A DNA stretch of 33,672 bases from NCBI GenBank assembly GCA_022360275.1, contig JAKSDC010000195.1:1-33672 (forward strand). The letters are read 5' to 3'. Source of the stretch: Chlorobiales bacterium. GTDB taxonomy: Bacteria; Bacteroidota; Chlorobiia; Chlorobiales; Chlorobiaceae. The position numbers and the translations under genes were made by a program. This document shows, piece by piece, positions 15,521-23,975 of the stretch (position 1 is the stretch's first letter; each line of letters opens with the position of its first letter). The notes under the pieces were generated by a model that made no database searches, was not told where the DNA came from, and saw nothing but the letters and a program-made list of their open reading frames with translations.

Positions 15521-16339
15521 ATGACCCCATCAAAAACCTTCAAGCAGAAGCTCGCACACATCATATTCGATTACAACACCGTGCCGGCAAAGATGTTCGA
15601 TCTTTTCCTGATAGCGGCTATTATTGTGAGCGTCATAGTTGTCATGCTTGACAGTGTGCCAGGCATTCATGCAGCGTACGGGGGCTTTTTGTATGGTCTG
15701 GAATGGTTTTTTACCGTCATTTTCACTGTTGAGTACGGTATGCGGCTATACGTTGCTTCCAACAGACCACGTTATGTGACCAGTTTTTTCGGGATTATCG
15801 ATTTGATCTCGATCCTGCCAACCTACTTCAGCATTTTTTTCCCGGGAACCCAATACCTTCTGGTTATCAGGTTTTTCCGTGTGCTGAGAATTTTCAGGCT
15901 GCTCAAGCTCGTGAAGTTTGTCAAGGAAGGAGAGTATGTCAGGAATGCAATGGTGGCCTCAAGCCGAAAAATTCTGTTTTTTCTTTTTTTTGTGCTGGTC
16001 ACTGTCAGCATCATCGGGGCGCTTCTGTATCTGATAGAGGGTGAGGAACATGGTTTTCACAGCATTCCCGAGGGGGTTTACTGGGCGATTGTAACCATAA
16101 CCACGGTCGGGTATGGCGATATATTGCCTCAGACTGTTCCAGGCAGAGCACTTGCGGCAATGCTGATGATTATCGGTTACAGCGTTATTGCTGTGCCTAC
16201 GGGGATTGTTTCGGCGGAAATGGCTTCAATGAACCAGCAACTGCATACCGATCTTTCAAGGATAGGCACTTGCTGCAAAACCATTGACCACGACGACGAT
16301 GCAAGGTTCTGTAAAGAGTGTGGCAAACCGCTGGGTTAA
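15521..16339 (+). CDS. Voltage-gated potassium channel with C-terminal zinc-ribbon-like tail
   Basis: A 272-residue six-helix channel subunit. The S4 voltage-sensor helix has regularly spaced arginines (RFFRVLRIFRLLKLVKFVK). The pore helix and selectivity filter read TTVGYGD, with Thr195 to Asp200 visible, followed by the S6 helix. Four subunits would make a K+-selective pore in the inner membrane. The tail (CCKTIDHDDDARFCKECG) resembles the zinc ribbon seen at the end of many bacterial channels of this type. The first CxxC knuckle is altered to CC. It is a single gene behind the hemE terminator, convergent with the stress protein gene. Confidence 0.9.
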   Translation: MTPSKTFKQKLAHIIFDYNTVPAKMFDLFLIAAIIVSVIVVMLDSVPGIHAAYGGFLYGLEWFFTVIFTVEYGMRLYVASNRPRYVTSFFGIIDLISILPTYFSIFFPGTQYLLVIRFFRVLRIFRLLKLVKFVKEGEYVRNAMVASSRKILFFLFFVLVTVSIIGALLYLIEGEEHGFHSIPEGVYWAIVTITTVGYGDILPQTVPGRALAAMLMIIGYSVIAVPTGIVSAEMASMNQQLHTDLSRIGTCCKTIDHDDDARFCKECGKPLG

Positions 16340-16407
16340 GGTATGATCTTTCGAGCATCGGCAAAAGGAGCAACTGCATCGCGGAACAGATTGTTAAAGG
16401 TGCCCTT

Positions 16408-17280
16408 TTACTTTCGAAAAGGACCGATCACCCCATATTCAATTTTTACAGGCTTGATCTTATACGTGAGGACCGGTCGAAAAGCGTGCTCTGAGATGCT
16501 TTCTGCAATGCTGCCTGCGATGAGATGAGAGAGCCCCGTTCTTCCGTGTGTCGGGATACAGATCATATCGGCTTGCATGTCGTTGGCGAAATGTAAAATG
16601 CCCTCTTCTTCACTGTCATCATTGTAGATGTTGATGGTATAATTGCTGAGCTTTTGTTCCTCGGCAAACCCTTCCATGAGCTGTCTGCTGTACCTTGTCG
16701 TTTCAAAATGTGAGCGGGTATTGACTTTGAGCAGATGAAGCGTGGCATCATACAATACGGCGAAATCCTGTAAGCCACTGAATCCTTCCGCAATTTCCCC
16801 ATAAAAATTCGAGCTGAACACGATGTTCGACGGGCAAAACCAGGAGACGGGTTCTTTGATGGTAAGGACAAGGCAAGGAGCATGCTGAATGACTTTTTCA
16901 GTTGTAGAACCGACAAGAAGCCGGTCGATTCCCTGTCTGCCGTGAGATCCTATAACAACCAGATCAAACTTTCCGTCAGCTGCTTTTCCGGAGATCTTCT
17001 CGTACGGTGTGTCGAAATCTATCGAATAGGTGACCTCAATATCATCATCCTGTTCGCATTCAGCTGTTTGCGCGAGCTTTTTCTCGATTTCTTCAAGAAC
17101 GTTTGTACTGCCAAGAGCCCGGTAAGCGATGATGTCGGTGATTTCCGGATAGTCGGGTACTTCTATGACATGGTAGAGATGCACTTCAGCGCCGCCGCTT
17201 TTACGCGCTATGCTGACAGCCACTTCAAGAGCATACGAGGCCTGGTCGGAGAAATCGGTTGGAACGAGGATCTTTTTCAT
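16408..17280 (-). CDS. Tandem universal stress protein (two UspA domains)
   Basis: A 290-residue protein of two UspA domains. Each keeps the ATP-binding pattern G-x2-G-x9-G-S/T: GSHGRQGIDRLLVGSTTEKV in the first and THGRTGLSHLIAGSIAES in the second. The first domain starts MKKILVPTDFSD. An ATG nine bases upstream (17289) is also possible; neither has a strong ribosome-binding site nearby. UspA proteins are soluble nucleotide-binding stress factors. The gene is single and convergent with the K+ channel gene (68 bases between them), and divergent from gmhA. What induces it cannot be read from the sequence. Confidence 0.88.
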   Translation of the reverse strand: MKKILVPTDFSDQASYALEVAVSIARKSGGAEVHLYHVIEVPDYPEITDIIAYRALGSTNVLEEIEKKLAQTAECEQDDDIEVTYSIDFDTPYEKISGKAADGKFDLVVIGSHGRQGIDRLLVGSTTEKVIQHAPCLVLTIKEPVSWFCPSNIVFSSNFYGEIAEGFSGLQDFAVLYDATLHLLKVNTRSHFETTRYSRQLMEGFAEEQKLSNYTINIYNDDSEEEGILHFANDMQADMICIPTHGRTGLSHLIAGSIAESISEHAFRPVLTYKIKPVKIEYGVIGPFRK

Positions 17281-17344
17281 GGCATGCAATACTTGGTTAA
17301 AGCTCTTTCCTTAAAAGTAAGAAATTGGAGCGTATATAGTAGTG

Positions 17345-17365
17345 TAGTGACAAGTAACAAGTTGA
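17345..17365. repeat. Heptamer repeat, AAGTGAC-like units
   Basis: Three 7-base units (TAGTGAC, AAGTAAC, AAGTTGA) in the divergent space between the stress protein and gmhA. The same GTGACAA unit occurs, on the other strand, at 19867-19880. Confidence 0.4.
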
Positions 17366-17473
17366 ACGGAAAACAGGAAGCAGCCCTTTCATCAGGAAGA
17401 AAGGCGGGGATTCCTGTTTTTCGGGGTTTTACTATATTATTATCCAGTAAGCATATAATTAAATCGATACTAT

Positions 17474-18109
17474 ATGGAGGAAGGGTCCCCGGATCACGGA
17501 AGCTCCTGTGTCAGGGAGCGGTCATTTGAAGACCATGTGCGTGCTTCCCTGCAGCTCAGCGCAAGTTTGAAGCAGAAGGTCGCTGATACGCAGAGTTCCG
17601 CAATTGTGGCGATGGCCCGTATAATTTCCGGTTCTTTCAAAGAGGGGGGCAAGTTGCTGCTTTGCGGAAACGGGGGCAGTGCTGCAGATGCACAGCATCT
17701 GGCCACCGAGCTTACGATTCGTTACAGAAGCAGCGTTCCCAGGAGAGCGTTGCCCGCGATTGCCCTTTCGACCGATACGTCAGCCCTGACGGCAGGAGCA
17801 AATGATCTAGGTTACGATCATGTTTTCGCCCGTCTGGTCGAAGCGTACGGTAAAAAGGGAGATGTAATTCTCGGGATTTCAACCAGCGGCAACAGCATGA
17901 GCGTCTATAACGCGCTTCAGCAGGGACGTTCTCTCGGGCTTTCTACTCTTGCCCTGCTTGGAGGAGACGGCGGATGCATAAAGGACGTCGCGGACCTCTC
18001 CGTTGTAGTGCCGTATGCAGAAGCAGCCGACCGCGTACAGGAGTGCCATATTGCCGTTGGGCATAGTATTATCGACTCTATTGAACGTATCATGGGATAT
18101 TGTGAATAA
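17474..18109 (+). CDS. gmhA: Phosphoheptose isomerase (sedoheptulose-7-phosphate isomerase)
   Basis: A 211-residue SIS-domain enzyme that converts sedoheptulose 7-phosphate to D-glycero-D-manno-heptose 7-phosphate, the first step of ADP-heptose synthesis for lipopolysaccharide core. Visible motifs are LCGNGGSAADAQHLATEL (sugar-phosphate loop, with His and Glu metal ligands), GISTSGNS, and VQECHIAVGHSIID (Gln and His ligands). The N-terminus is about 12-15 residues longer than most homologs, and the first ATG has no good ribosome site upstream, so the true start may be slightly downstream. A 14-base perfect palindrome, TAAAAAGCTTTTTA (18107-18120), spans its stop codon. Confidence 0.9.
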   Translation: MEEGSPDHGSSCVRERSFEDHVRASLQLSASLKQKVADTQSSAIVAMARIISGSFKEGGKLLLCGNGGSAADAQHLATELTIRYRSSVPRRALPAIALSTDTSALTAGANDLGYDHVFARLVEAYGKKGDVILGISTSGNSMSVYNALQQGRSLGLSTLALLGGDGGCIKDVADLSVVVPYAEAADRVQECHIAVGHSIIDSIERIMGYCE

Positions 18110-18140
18110 AAAGCTTTTTAATTTCTAAACACTTACGGAT

Positions 18141-18608
18141 ATGACCATTAAAACGATAGAGGGAACGCTCGATGCGAAAAACACCAGGTTTGCGCTTGTT
18201 GTTTCCCGCTTTAACGATTTTATCGGCCAGAAACTTGCCGAGGGTGCCGTTGACTGCATTCTCCGCCACGGAGGCGCAGAGGAAAATATCGAGGTATATA
18301 AGTGCCCCGGCGCGTTCGAGCTGCCTGCTGCAGCCAAAAAAGCAGCCTTGTCCGGCCGATACGATGCAGTGATAACTCTTGGGGCGATTATCAGGGGGGC
18401 TACCTCTCATTATGATGTGATTGCGTCAGAAGCAGCAAAAGGTGTGGCCCAGGCGGGTCTTGAAACCATGATTCCCATTACCTTCGGTGTGTTGACAACC
18501 GACAACCTCGAGCAGGCGATCGAACGTGCAGGAACCAAAGCCGGCAACAAGGGCTTCGACGCTGCCCTCGCGGCAATTGAAATGGTCAACCTCTACCGTC
18601 AGGTTTAG
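18141..18608 (+). CDS. ribH: 6,7-dimethyl-8-ribityllumazine synthase
   Basis: A 155-residue riboflavin-pathway enzyme that condenses 5-amino-6-ribitylaminouracil with 3,4-dihydroxybutanone 4-phosphate. Family motifs are VVSRFNDFI, CPGAFELPAAAKK, LGAIIRGATSHYD, ITFGVLTTDN and the C-terminal GNKGFDAALAAIEM. The length is normal and the start is clear. It follows gmhA by 31 bases and may be cotranscribed, though the two pathways are unrelated. No flavin riboswitch was seen upstream. Confidence 0.95.
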   Translation: MTIKTIEGTLDAKNTRFALVVSRFNDFIGQKLAEGAVDCILRHGGAEENIEVYKCPGAFELPAAAKKAALSGRYDAVITLGAIIRGATSHYDVIASEAAKGVAQAGLETMIPITFGVLTTDNLEQAIERAGTKAGNKGFDAALAAIEMVNLYRQV

Positions 18609-18649
18609 TTTTTGCCCAAAGGCTGCCGGTGTTGAGAAAAACGGTAACG

Positions 18650-18949
18650 ATGAGCTATACGGAACCGGACATCTGTAATTCTGCGCTTGTAACTATTGAC
18701 GTACAGCGTGATTTTTCCCTGCCGGGCGCACCTGCGGAAATTGCAGGAGCAACGAATGTTGTGCCGAACATGGTGAGGCTTCTCAATGCATACCGCAAAA
18801 CCGGCAATCCGATTATCCATATCATTCGGTTGTACCGAACGGATGGTTCCGGCGTCGACCTCTGCCGGCGGGAACTGATCCGAAACGGCACAAGTATTGT
18901 TCGCCAAGGGTCGGAAAAGGCGGGACTGGTCAAGGTACCGAGTGCATGA
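18650..18949 (+). pseudogene. Truncated isochorismatase/cysteine hydrolase-family gene
   Basis: About 99 residues that match only the N-terminal half of isochorismatase-family hydrolases (ALVTIDVQRDFSLPG with the catalytic Asp, then PIIHIIRLYRTDGSGVDLCR). The usual length is about 180-230 residues. The frame ends at 18949, before the region that carries the catalytic cysteine. No continuation of the family is visible in any frame before the convergent plsC gene at 19063. It is therefore a probable remnant, though a small expressed protein cannot be excluded. It follows ribH by about 40 bases. Confidence 0.65.
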
Positions 18950-19047
18950 CCATCGGGTATCTCAGGTCGGATTTCTATAACCCCGAGGGTAAGCTTGCGG
19001 TTCTTGCATGGGGCGGTTTCACTGCCGCGAGGCGAATAGGGCGGTAG
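18946..19047 (+). other. 33-residue open frame overlapping the truncated hydrolase
   Basis: An ATG overlapping the preceding stop (ATGA) opens a 33-residue frame (begins MTIGYLRSDFYNPEG, ends ARRIGR). It has a protein-like composition but I recognise no family. It may be the tail of a second gene fused by the deletion that truncated the hydrolase. Confidence 0.25.
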
Positions 19048-19062
19048 TAACAAAATGATCGG

Positions 19063-19773
19063 CTACACGGCGCTGCCGTATTCCTGCATGTTCCTGCTGA
19101 TGATGGCATAGGTGGCTTCGAGCAGTTCCTGGGCGTTTCTGCCTTTGGTTTCGATAGGCTCCCCGATGACAAGCTTTACCGTTGCCTTGCGGATCGTGAG
19201 GCTTTTTTTCGGGGTGACGCGGTTGCTGCCGATAATGGTTACCGGCAGGATTGGGGCGTGGGCGTTCTGGGTGATCATGAACGCGCCGCGTTTAAAAGGC
19301 TGCAAGTCACCCGTTGCCGATCTCGTACCTTCGGGAAAGATATGAACCGAGCGGCCGCTTTTGAGCACTTCGGCTGCGGAGAGCAGACTTTTCAGGGCTT
19401 CCTTGCTCTGTCCACGTTTGATCATGACGTAACCTGCCTGTTTGATTGCCCAACCGAATATCGGGATTTTGCCCAGTTCCTCCTTGGCAACGAAGCGCAT
19501 GTTGAGGTGTATGGAGCCGAGTATGAGAGGAATGTCCGCCATTCCGGCATGGTTGCTGACGGTCAGATAATGTTCTTTCGGGTTGTAGTGCTGCTCACCG
19601 ACCACTTCGACGGTGATTCCCATAAGCTTGGCGCAGAAACGCCCCCACCATGCAGCCATACGGTGAAACCGGTCGCCGCTTGGATCGGCTATATTTACCA
19701 GAAGTGCAAGCAGAAGCCCGAAAAACATGACAGGCAGCACGACCAGGAAAAAAAGAAGCGTCTGGAAAGTCAT
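19063..19773 (-). CDS. plsC: 1-acyl-sn-glycerol-3-phosphate acyltransferase
   Basis: A 236-residue membrane-associated acyltransferase that makes phosphatidic acid. A strongly hydrophobic N-terminal helix (TLLFFLVVLPVMFFGLLLAL) precedes the catalytic HX4D motif (NHAGMADIPL), the FVAKEELGKIP block, the FPEGTRSATGD substrate motif and the PVTIIGSNRV block. ATG 19773 is preferred over an in-frame TTG at 19791. The region just upstream is a run of heptamer repeats rather than a normal leader. It is on the minus strand downstream of thrB-thrC, 111 bases after thrC. Confidence 0.92.
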   Translation of the reverse strand: MTFQTLLFFLVVLPVMFFGLLLALLVNIADPSGDRFHRMAAWWGRFCAKLMGITVEVVGEQHYNPKEHYLTVSNHAGMADIPLILGSIHLNMRFVAKEELGKIPIFGWAIKQAGYVMIKRGQSKEALKSLLSAAEVLKSGRSVHIFPEGTRSATGDLQPFKRGAFMITQNAHAPILPVTIIGSNRVTPKKSLTIRKATVKLVIGEPIETKGRNAQELLEATYAIISRNMQEYGSAV

Positions 19774-19777
19774 TCTT

Positions 19778-19805
19778 AAGTCAAAAGTCAAAGGTTAAAA
19801 GGCAA
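19778..19805. repeat. Heptamer repeat, AAGTCAA-like units
   Basis: Four 7-base units (AAGTCAA, AAGTCAA, AGGTTAA, AAGGCAA) immediately upstream of the plsC start codon. Confidence 0.5.
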
Positions 19806-19866
19806 AGCTGTGCCAGCTATGGTGGTGAGCTTTCAGATCGTTCGTGTTCCTTGCATCTGTTCATGC

Positions 19867-19880
19867 TTGTCACTTGTCAC
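19867..19880. repeat. Two perfect TTGTCAC heptamers
   Basis: TTGTCAC twice in a row just past the thrC stop. On the other strand this reads GTGACAA GTGACAA, matching the unit at 17345-17365. Confidence 0.4.
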
Positions 19881-19884
19881 TGTT

Positions 19885-21195
19885 TCAAAGCTTCATAAGA
19901 AAGGCAGCAAGGTCTTTGTAATCGGTGCTCATCGGTATGGAGATTTTCTTCCTGTCAAGAACTTCCTGAAGACGGTCGGGAATAGTGATGTCCATGTCGA
20001 GAGCTTCCTTTATTGCTTCAATGAATTTTGCCGGGTGTGCGGTTGACATGACGGTGGACGGCTCGTTTAGCGTGGCATTGGTCTGCCTCGACTTTTCAAG
20101 TGCGCGGAACCCGACTGCTGTGTGCGGGTCGATGATATAACCGAAACGATCGTAGACTGATTTGATCGTGTCAAGGGTTTCGGTATCGGAGACAGAGTTT
20201 CCGGAGATGTCGGCTGCCATTGCACGATAGTCGTCTGCATAAAAATGTCTCAACCGGGCGAAATTGCTCGGGTTGCCTACATCCATTGCCGATGAGAGCG
20301 TTTCCACGGTGGGGTGCGGTTCGTAGCGCCCATCTTCAAGATACCGGGTTACACTGTCGTTTGCATTTGACCCGGCAATAAAATGCTTTATCGGGAAACC
20401 CATCATTTTGGCAAGTACCCCGCCGGTGAGATTGCCGTAGTTGCCGCTCGGGACGGAAAAGACAGCTTTTTTGCCCGGGTGCAGGGCTGCGAGCTGCAAA
20501 GATCCCCAGGCGTAGTAAAATGTTTGCGGGATCAGACGGGAGATATTGATGGAATTTGCCGACGTCAACGCCAGACACTGCTTCAGCTCTGCATCCATGA
20601 ACGCCTGCTTGACAAGGCGCTGGCAGTCGTCGAAGTCGCCGTTAACCTCGAGCGCGGTTACGTTGCCTCCAACGGTCGTAAGCTGCTGTTCCTGAAGACG
20701 GCTGACCTTGCCCGAAGGATAGAGCAGTACCACCCGGGTATTCGGGACGCCTTTGAAGCCGTAAGCAACGGCACTGCCGGTATCGCCCGAGGTGGCGACG
20801 AGAACGGTGATGAGTGTATGGTCTTCCTGGGCGAAATGACCGGTCAAATGGGCAAGAAAACGTGCGCCGTAATCCTTGAACGCGAGTGTCGGGCCGTGGA
20901 AAAGCTCTTCGACGTAGGTGTTTTTTTCAAGTTCGACAAGCGGTGTTTCGAACGTAAAGCAGCGTTCAACGATTTTCCAGAGGCTGTCGTCGGGAATTTC
21001 GCCGTCGTTGAATTTTTTCGCGATGGCGAAAGCAATATGATTGAACGGTGCGTCTTTGAGCAGCTCAATTTCATCGGTGGAAAACCGGGGAATTTCCGAG
21101 GGGACGTAAAGGCCGCCATCGCCTGCAAGGCCTTCAAGGGTGGCTTTTTTAAAGGACGCAGGTGTTGATTGTTTATTTGTGCTGTAGAAGATCAT
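19885..21195 (-). CDS. thrC: Threonine synthase
   Basis: A 436-residue PLP enzyme converting O-phosphohomoserine to threonine. The N-terminus (STNKQSTPASFKKATLEGLA, then DGGLYVPSEIP) is that of the long class of threonine synthases. The PLP lysine lies in GPTLAFKDYGARF. The cofactor phosphate-binding and substrate regions (VATSGDTGSAVAYGF, SVPSGNYGNLTGG) are intact. It begins 10 bases after the thrB stop, so thrB-thrC form one minus-strand operon. The first enzyme of the branch is encoded as a fused thrA about 4 kb away on the other strand. Confidence 0.95.
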   Translation of the reverse strand: MIFYSTNKQSTPASFKKATLEGLAGDGGLYVPSEIPRFSTDEIELLKDAPFNHIAFAIAKKFNDGEIPDDSLWKIVERCFTFETPLVELEKNTYVEELFHGPTLAFKDYGARFLAHLTGHFAQEDHTLITVLVATSGDTGSAVAYGFKGVPNTRVVLLYPSGKVSRLQEQQLTTVGGNVTALEVNGDFDDCQRLVKQAFMDAELKQCLALTSANSINISRLIPQTFYYAWGSLQLAALHPGKKAVFSVPSGNYGNLTGGVLAKMMGFPIKHFIAGSNANDSVTRYLEDGRYEPHPTVETLSSAMDVGNPSNFARLRHFYADDYRAMAADISGNSVSDTETLDTIKSVYDRFGYIIDPHTAVGFRALEKSRQTNATLNEPSTVMSTAHPAKFIEAIKEALDMDITIPDRLQEVLDRKKISIPMSTDYKDLAAFLMKL

Positions 21196-21205
21196 GAACA
21201 GTTGT

Positions 21206-22168
21206 TTAAATGACTTTTGCCCCTTCCCTGCAAACAGGTGACACCCATATGTCGGACTGCAGTTTTTCGCGGATGCTCAAAAAAGCTTCCTGCATTGCTT
21301 CGCCCACGCGGTAAGCTGTTTCAGATGATGACGAAAACGCAAAGATCGAGGGGCCGGAACCGGCGATGCTGCATCCGAGAGCTCCTGCTTCAAGCGCCGC
21401 GTTTTTAACGGTATAAAAACCCGGAATGAGAGGCGCTCTTTTAGGTTCGGCGATTACATCGACAAGTGATCGCCCGATCAGTTCGTAGTCGGACGTAAGC
21501 AGGCCGGAAATAAGGGCACCGACATTGCCCCACTGCTCGGTTGCGGTTTTCAGGGGCACCGAACGGGGTAGAACGGAGCGAGCATAGGCGGTCCTCACTT
21601 CAATATGCGGATGGGCAAGCGAACAAAAAAGATTGTCGGGAGGAGGGATTGCGATAAGGTCGATGGGGTTGTAGCTGCGTATCAGGACGAAATTGCCGAG
21701 CATCGCAGGTGCGGCATTGTCCGCGTGAGCCGAACCGCAGGCAACACGTTCGCCTTCTATGGCGAAATATACAAGCTCCATCTTGCTGCAGGGATTGCCC
21801 ATCAGCTCGTTCGCGGCTACCAGAGCTGCTGCTGCGCTGGCGGCGCTGCTGCCCATGCCGCTGCTGAGCGGCAGATTCTTTTTCAGTTGCAGCTCTATAT
21901 GACCCTCGAAACCTATTCCTTTATTGGTACGGATATATTCAAGGAACTTCAGGACAACGAAGCTGGAGGTGTTTTTCTTCGGATCTCTCGGCAGTGCGCC
22001 ACCGTCTCCGCTGATTGAGGTTATCGACACGGGAAGCGTTTCCGTTCTATCTTCCCGATGGGTTAAAACGACCTCGTCACCTGGCTCCGTAATGGCAAAC
22101 CCGAGAACATCAAAACCGCAGGCGACATTTCCGATGGTTGCCGATGCAAATCCTGTGACAGTTTTCAT
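21206..22168 (-). CDS. thrB: Homoserine kinase
   Basis: A 320-residue GHMP-family kinase that phosphorylates homoserine for ThrC. The N-terminus (VTGFASATIGNVACGFDVLG) is typical of ThrB, the ATP-binding loop is LPLSSGMGSSAASAAAAL, and the third GHMP motif near the C-terminus reads LGCSIAGSGPSIFAFS. An in-frame TTG at 22198 would add ten residues, but the family starts at ATG 22168. It is divergent from atpA across about 180 bases that must hold promoters for both directions. Confidence 0.94.
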   Translation of the reverse strand: MKTVTGFASATIGNVACGFDVLGFAITEPGDEVVLTHREDRTETLPVSITSISGDGGALPRDPKKNTSSFVVLKFLEYIRTNKGIGFEGHIELQLKKNLPLSSGMGSSAASAAAALVAANELMGNPCSKMELVYFAIEGERVACGSAHADNAAPAMLGNFVLIRSYNPIDLIAIPPPDNLFCSLAHPHIEVRTAYARSVLPRSVPLKTATEQWGNVGALISGLLTSDYELIGRSLVDVIAEPKRAPLIPGFYTVKNAALEAGALGCSIAGSGPSIFAFSSSSETAYRVGEAMQEAFLSIREKLQSDIWVSPVCREGAKVI

Positions 22169-22350
22169 ATGAATCGTGCTGATCGAATAATCGCTCAACT
22201 TGGATTTGAATTACTAATAGCTTTTCCTTAAATTAAAATTCAAGGTTTTTGGAAAGGAATCGGTGCCGGAGTCTGTTTTCTTTTTCTTAAAAGAAAGTAC
22301 TAATAAATAAACTTTCTCCATTCTTAACAAATAACAAAGCTAATTACGAT

Positions 22351-23931
22351 ATGTCTACAACAGTCAGACCTGATGAGGTTTCAGCCATACTTCGCAAGCA
22401 TTTGGCAGGGTTTGAGTCGGAAGCGGATATCTATGATGTTGGAACCGTGCTCCAGGTGGGTGATGGTATTGCGCGTATTTACGGATTATCAAAAGTTGCT
22501 GCAGGTGAGTTGCTTGAATTTCCAGGTAATGTCATAGGTATGGCATTGAACCTTGAGGAAGATAATGTCGGTGCAGTTTTGTTTGGTGAGTCAGACTCTG
22601 TAAAAGAGGGGGATACCGTTAAGCGGACGGATATTCTCGCTTCGATTCCTGTAGGCGAGGCAATGCTGGGAAGAGTCATCAATCCTCTCGGAGAGCCGAT
22701 TGATGGTAAGGGGCCTATTGAAACCAGTATGCGTCTTCCGCTCGAACGTAAGGCGCCGGGCGTGATTTTCCGTAAGTCGGTTCATGAACCGCTTCAGACC
22801 GGTCTGAAAGCGATCGATTCTATGATCCCGATTGGGCGGGGTCAGCGTGAGCTGATTATCGGTGACCGCCAGACAGGGAAAACAGCGGTTGCTCTCGATA
22901 CCATTATCAACCAGAAAGGCAAAGACGTTTACTGTATTTATGTTGCAGTCGGTCAGAAAGGATCGACCATTGCCCAGGTTGTCAATACGCTTGAGAAATT
23001 CGGCGCTATGGAGTACACGACGGTGATCGCTTCATCGGCTTCCGATCCTGCTCCGATGCAGTTTATCGCACCGTATGCCGGCGCTTCTATCGGCGAATAT
23101 TTCCGCGATACCGGCCGCCATGCGCTGGTTGTATACGATGATCTTTCCAAGCAGGCTGTTGCTTATCGTCAGCTTTCCCTGCTTCTCCGCCGTCCACCGG
23201 GGCGCGAAGCATATCCGGGAGATGTTTTTTATCTGCATTCGCGTCTTCTGGAACGTGCGGCCAAGATAACCGACGATCAGGAGATCGCAAAAAACATGAA
23301 CGACCTTCCCGATCCCCTGAAGCCGATAGTCAAAGGAGGCGGAAGTCTTACCGCGCTGCCGGTTATCGAGACCCAGGCAGGCGATGTGTCGGCGTATATC
23401 CCGACAAACGTTATTTCGATTACCGACGGTCAGATATTCCTCGAGCCGAGTCTCTTTAACGCAGGTCAGAGGCCTGCTATCAATGTTGGCATCTCGGTTT
23501 CGCGTGTCGGCGGCAGTGCCCAGATAAAGGCCATGAAGAAGATTGCCGGGACGCTCCGGCTTGACCTTGCCCAGTTCCGTGAGCTGGAAGCGTTCTCGAA
23601 ATTCGGCTCCGACCTCGACAAGGCTACAAAAGCACAGCTTGATCGCGGTGCCCGCTTGGTTGAAATCCTGAAACAGGGGCAGTATGTGCCCATGGCTGTT
23701 GAGAAACAGGTAGCCATTATCTACCTCGGTACCCAGGGTATTCTCGACCAGCTCGATGTCCAGTACATTCGCAAGTTTGAGGAGGAGTTCCTCAGCCTCC
23801 TTGAGCACAAACATGCTGATCTGCTGAATGCCATTGCGGAAACAGGTCAGATGGATGCCGATGTTGCAAGCAGGTTGAAAGAGGTTGCCGAGCAGTTTCT
23901 GGGTTCATTCAAGGAAAAGGTAAAAGCTTAG
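22351..23931 (+). CDS. atpA: F1F0 ATP synthase subunit alpha
   Basis: A 526-residue F1 alpha subunit, non-catalytic nucleotide-binding partner of beta. The Walker A motif GDRQTGKT is at residues 171-178. The N-terminal beta barrel (IYDVGTVLQVGDGIARIYGL), the ALVVYDDLSKQAVAYRQLSL Walker B region and the VGGSAQIKAMKKIAGTLRLD segment are all present. It is followed 44 bases later by atpG. The delta, beta, epsilon and F0 genes are not in the window, so the operon is split. The region upstream (22169-22350) is AT-rich. Confidence 0.97.
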   Translation: MSTTVRPDEVSAILRKHLAGFESEADIYDVGTVLQVGDGIARIYGLSKVAAGELLEFPGNVIGMALNLEEDNVGAVLFGESDSVKEGDTVKRTDILASIPVGEAMLGRVINPLGEPIDGKGPIETSMRLPLERKAPGVIFRKSVHEPLQTGLKAIDSMIPIGRGQRELIIGDRQTGKTAVALDTIINQKGKDVYCIYVAVGQKGSTIAQVVNTLEKFGAMEYTTVIASSASDPAPMQFIAPYAGASIGEYFRDTGRHALVVYDDLSKQAVAYRQLSLLLRRPPGREAYPGDVFYLHSRLLERAAKITDDQEIAKNMNDLPDPLKPIVKGGGSLTALPVIETQAGDVSAYIPTNVISITDGQIFLEPSLFNAGQRPAINVGISVSRVGGSAQIKAMKKIAGTLRLDLAQFRELEAFSKFGSDLDKATKAQLDRGARLVEILKQGQYVPMAVEKQVAIIYLGTQGILDQLDVQYIRKFEEEFLSLLEHKHADLLNAIAETGQMDADVASRLKEVAEQFLGSFKEKVKA

Positions 23932-23975
23932 GCAGCTCGAGGATTTTCAGCAAATTCAACGTCCACAGATTATTC

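Noticed and set aside
20383..21168. 261-codon plus-strand frame within thrC
   Set aside because: Lies opposite the well-supported threonine synthase gene and has no motifs of its own.
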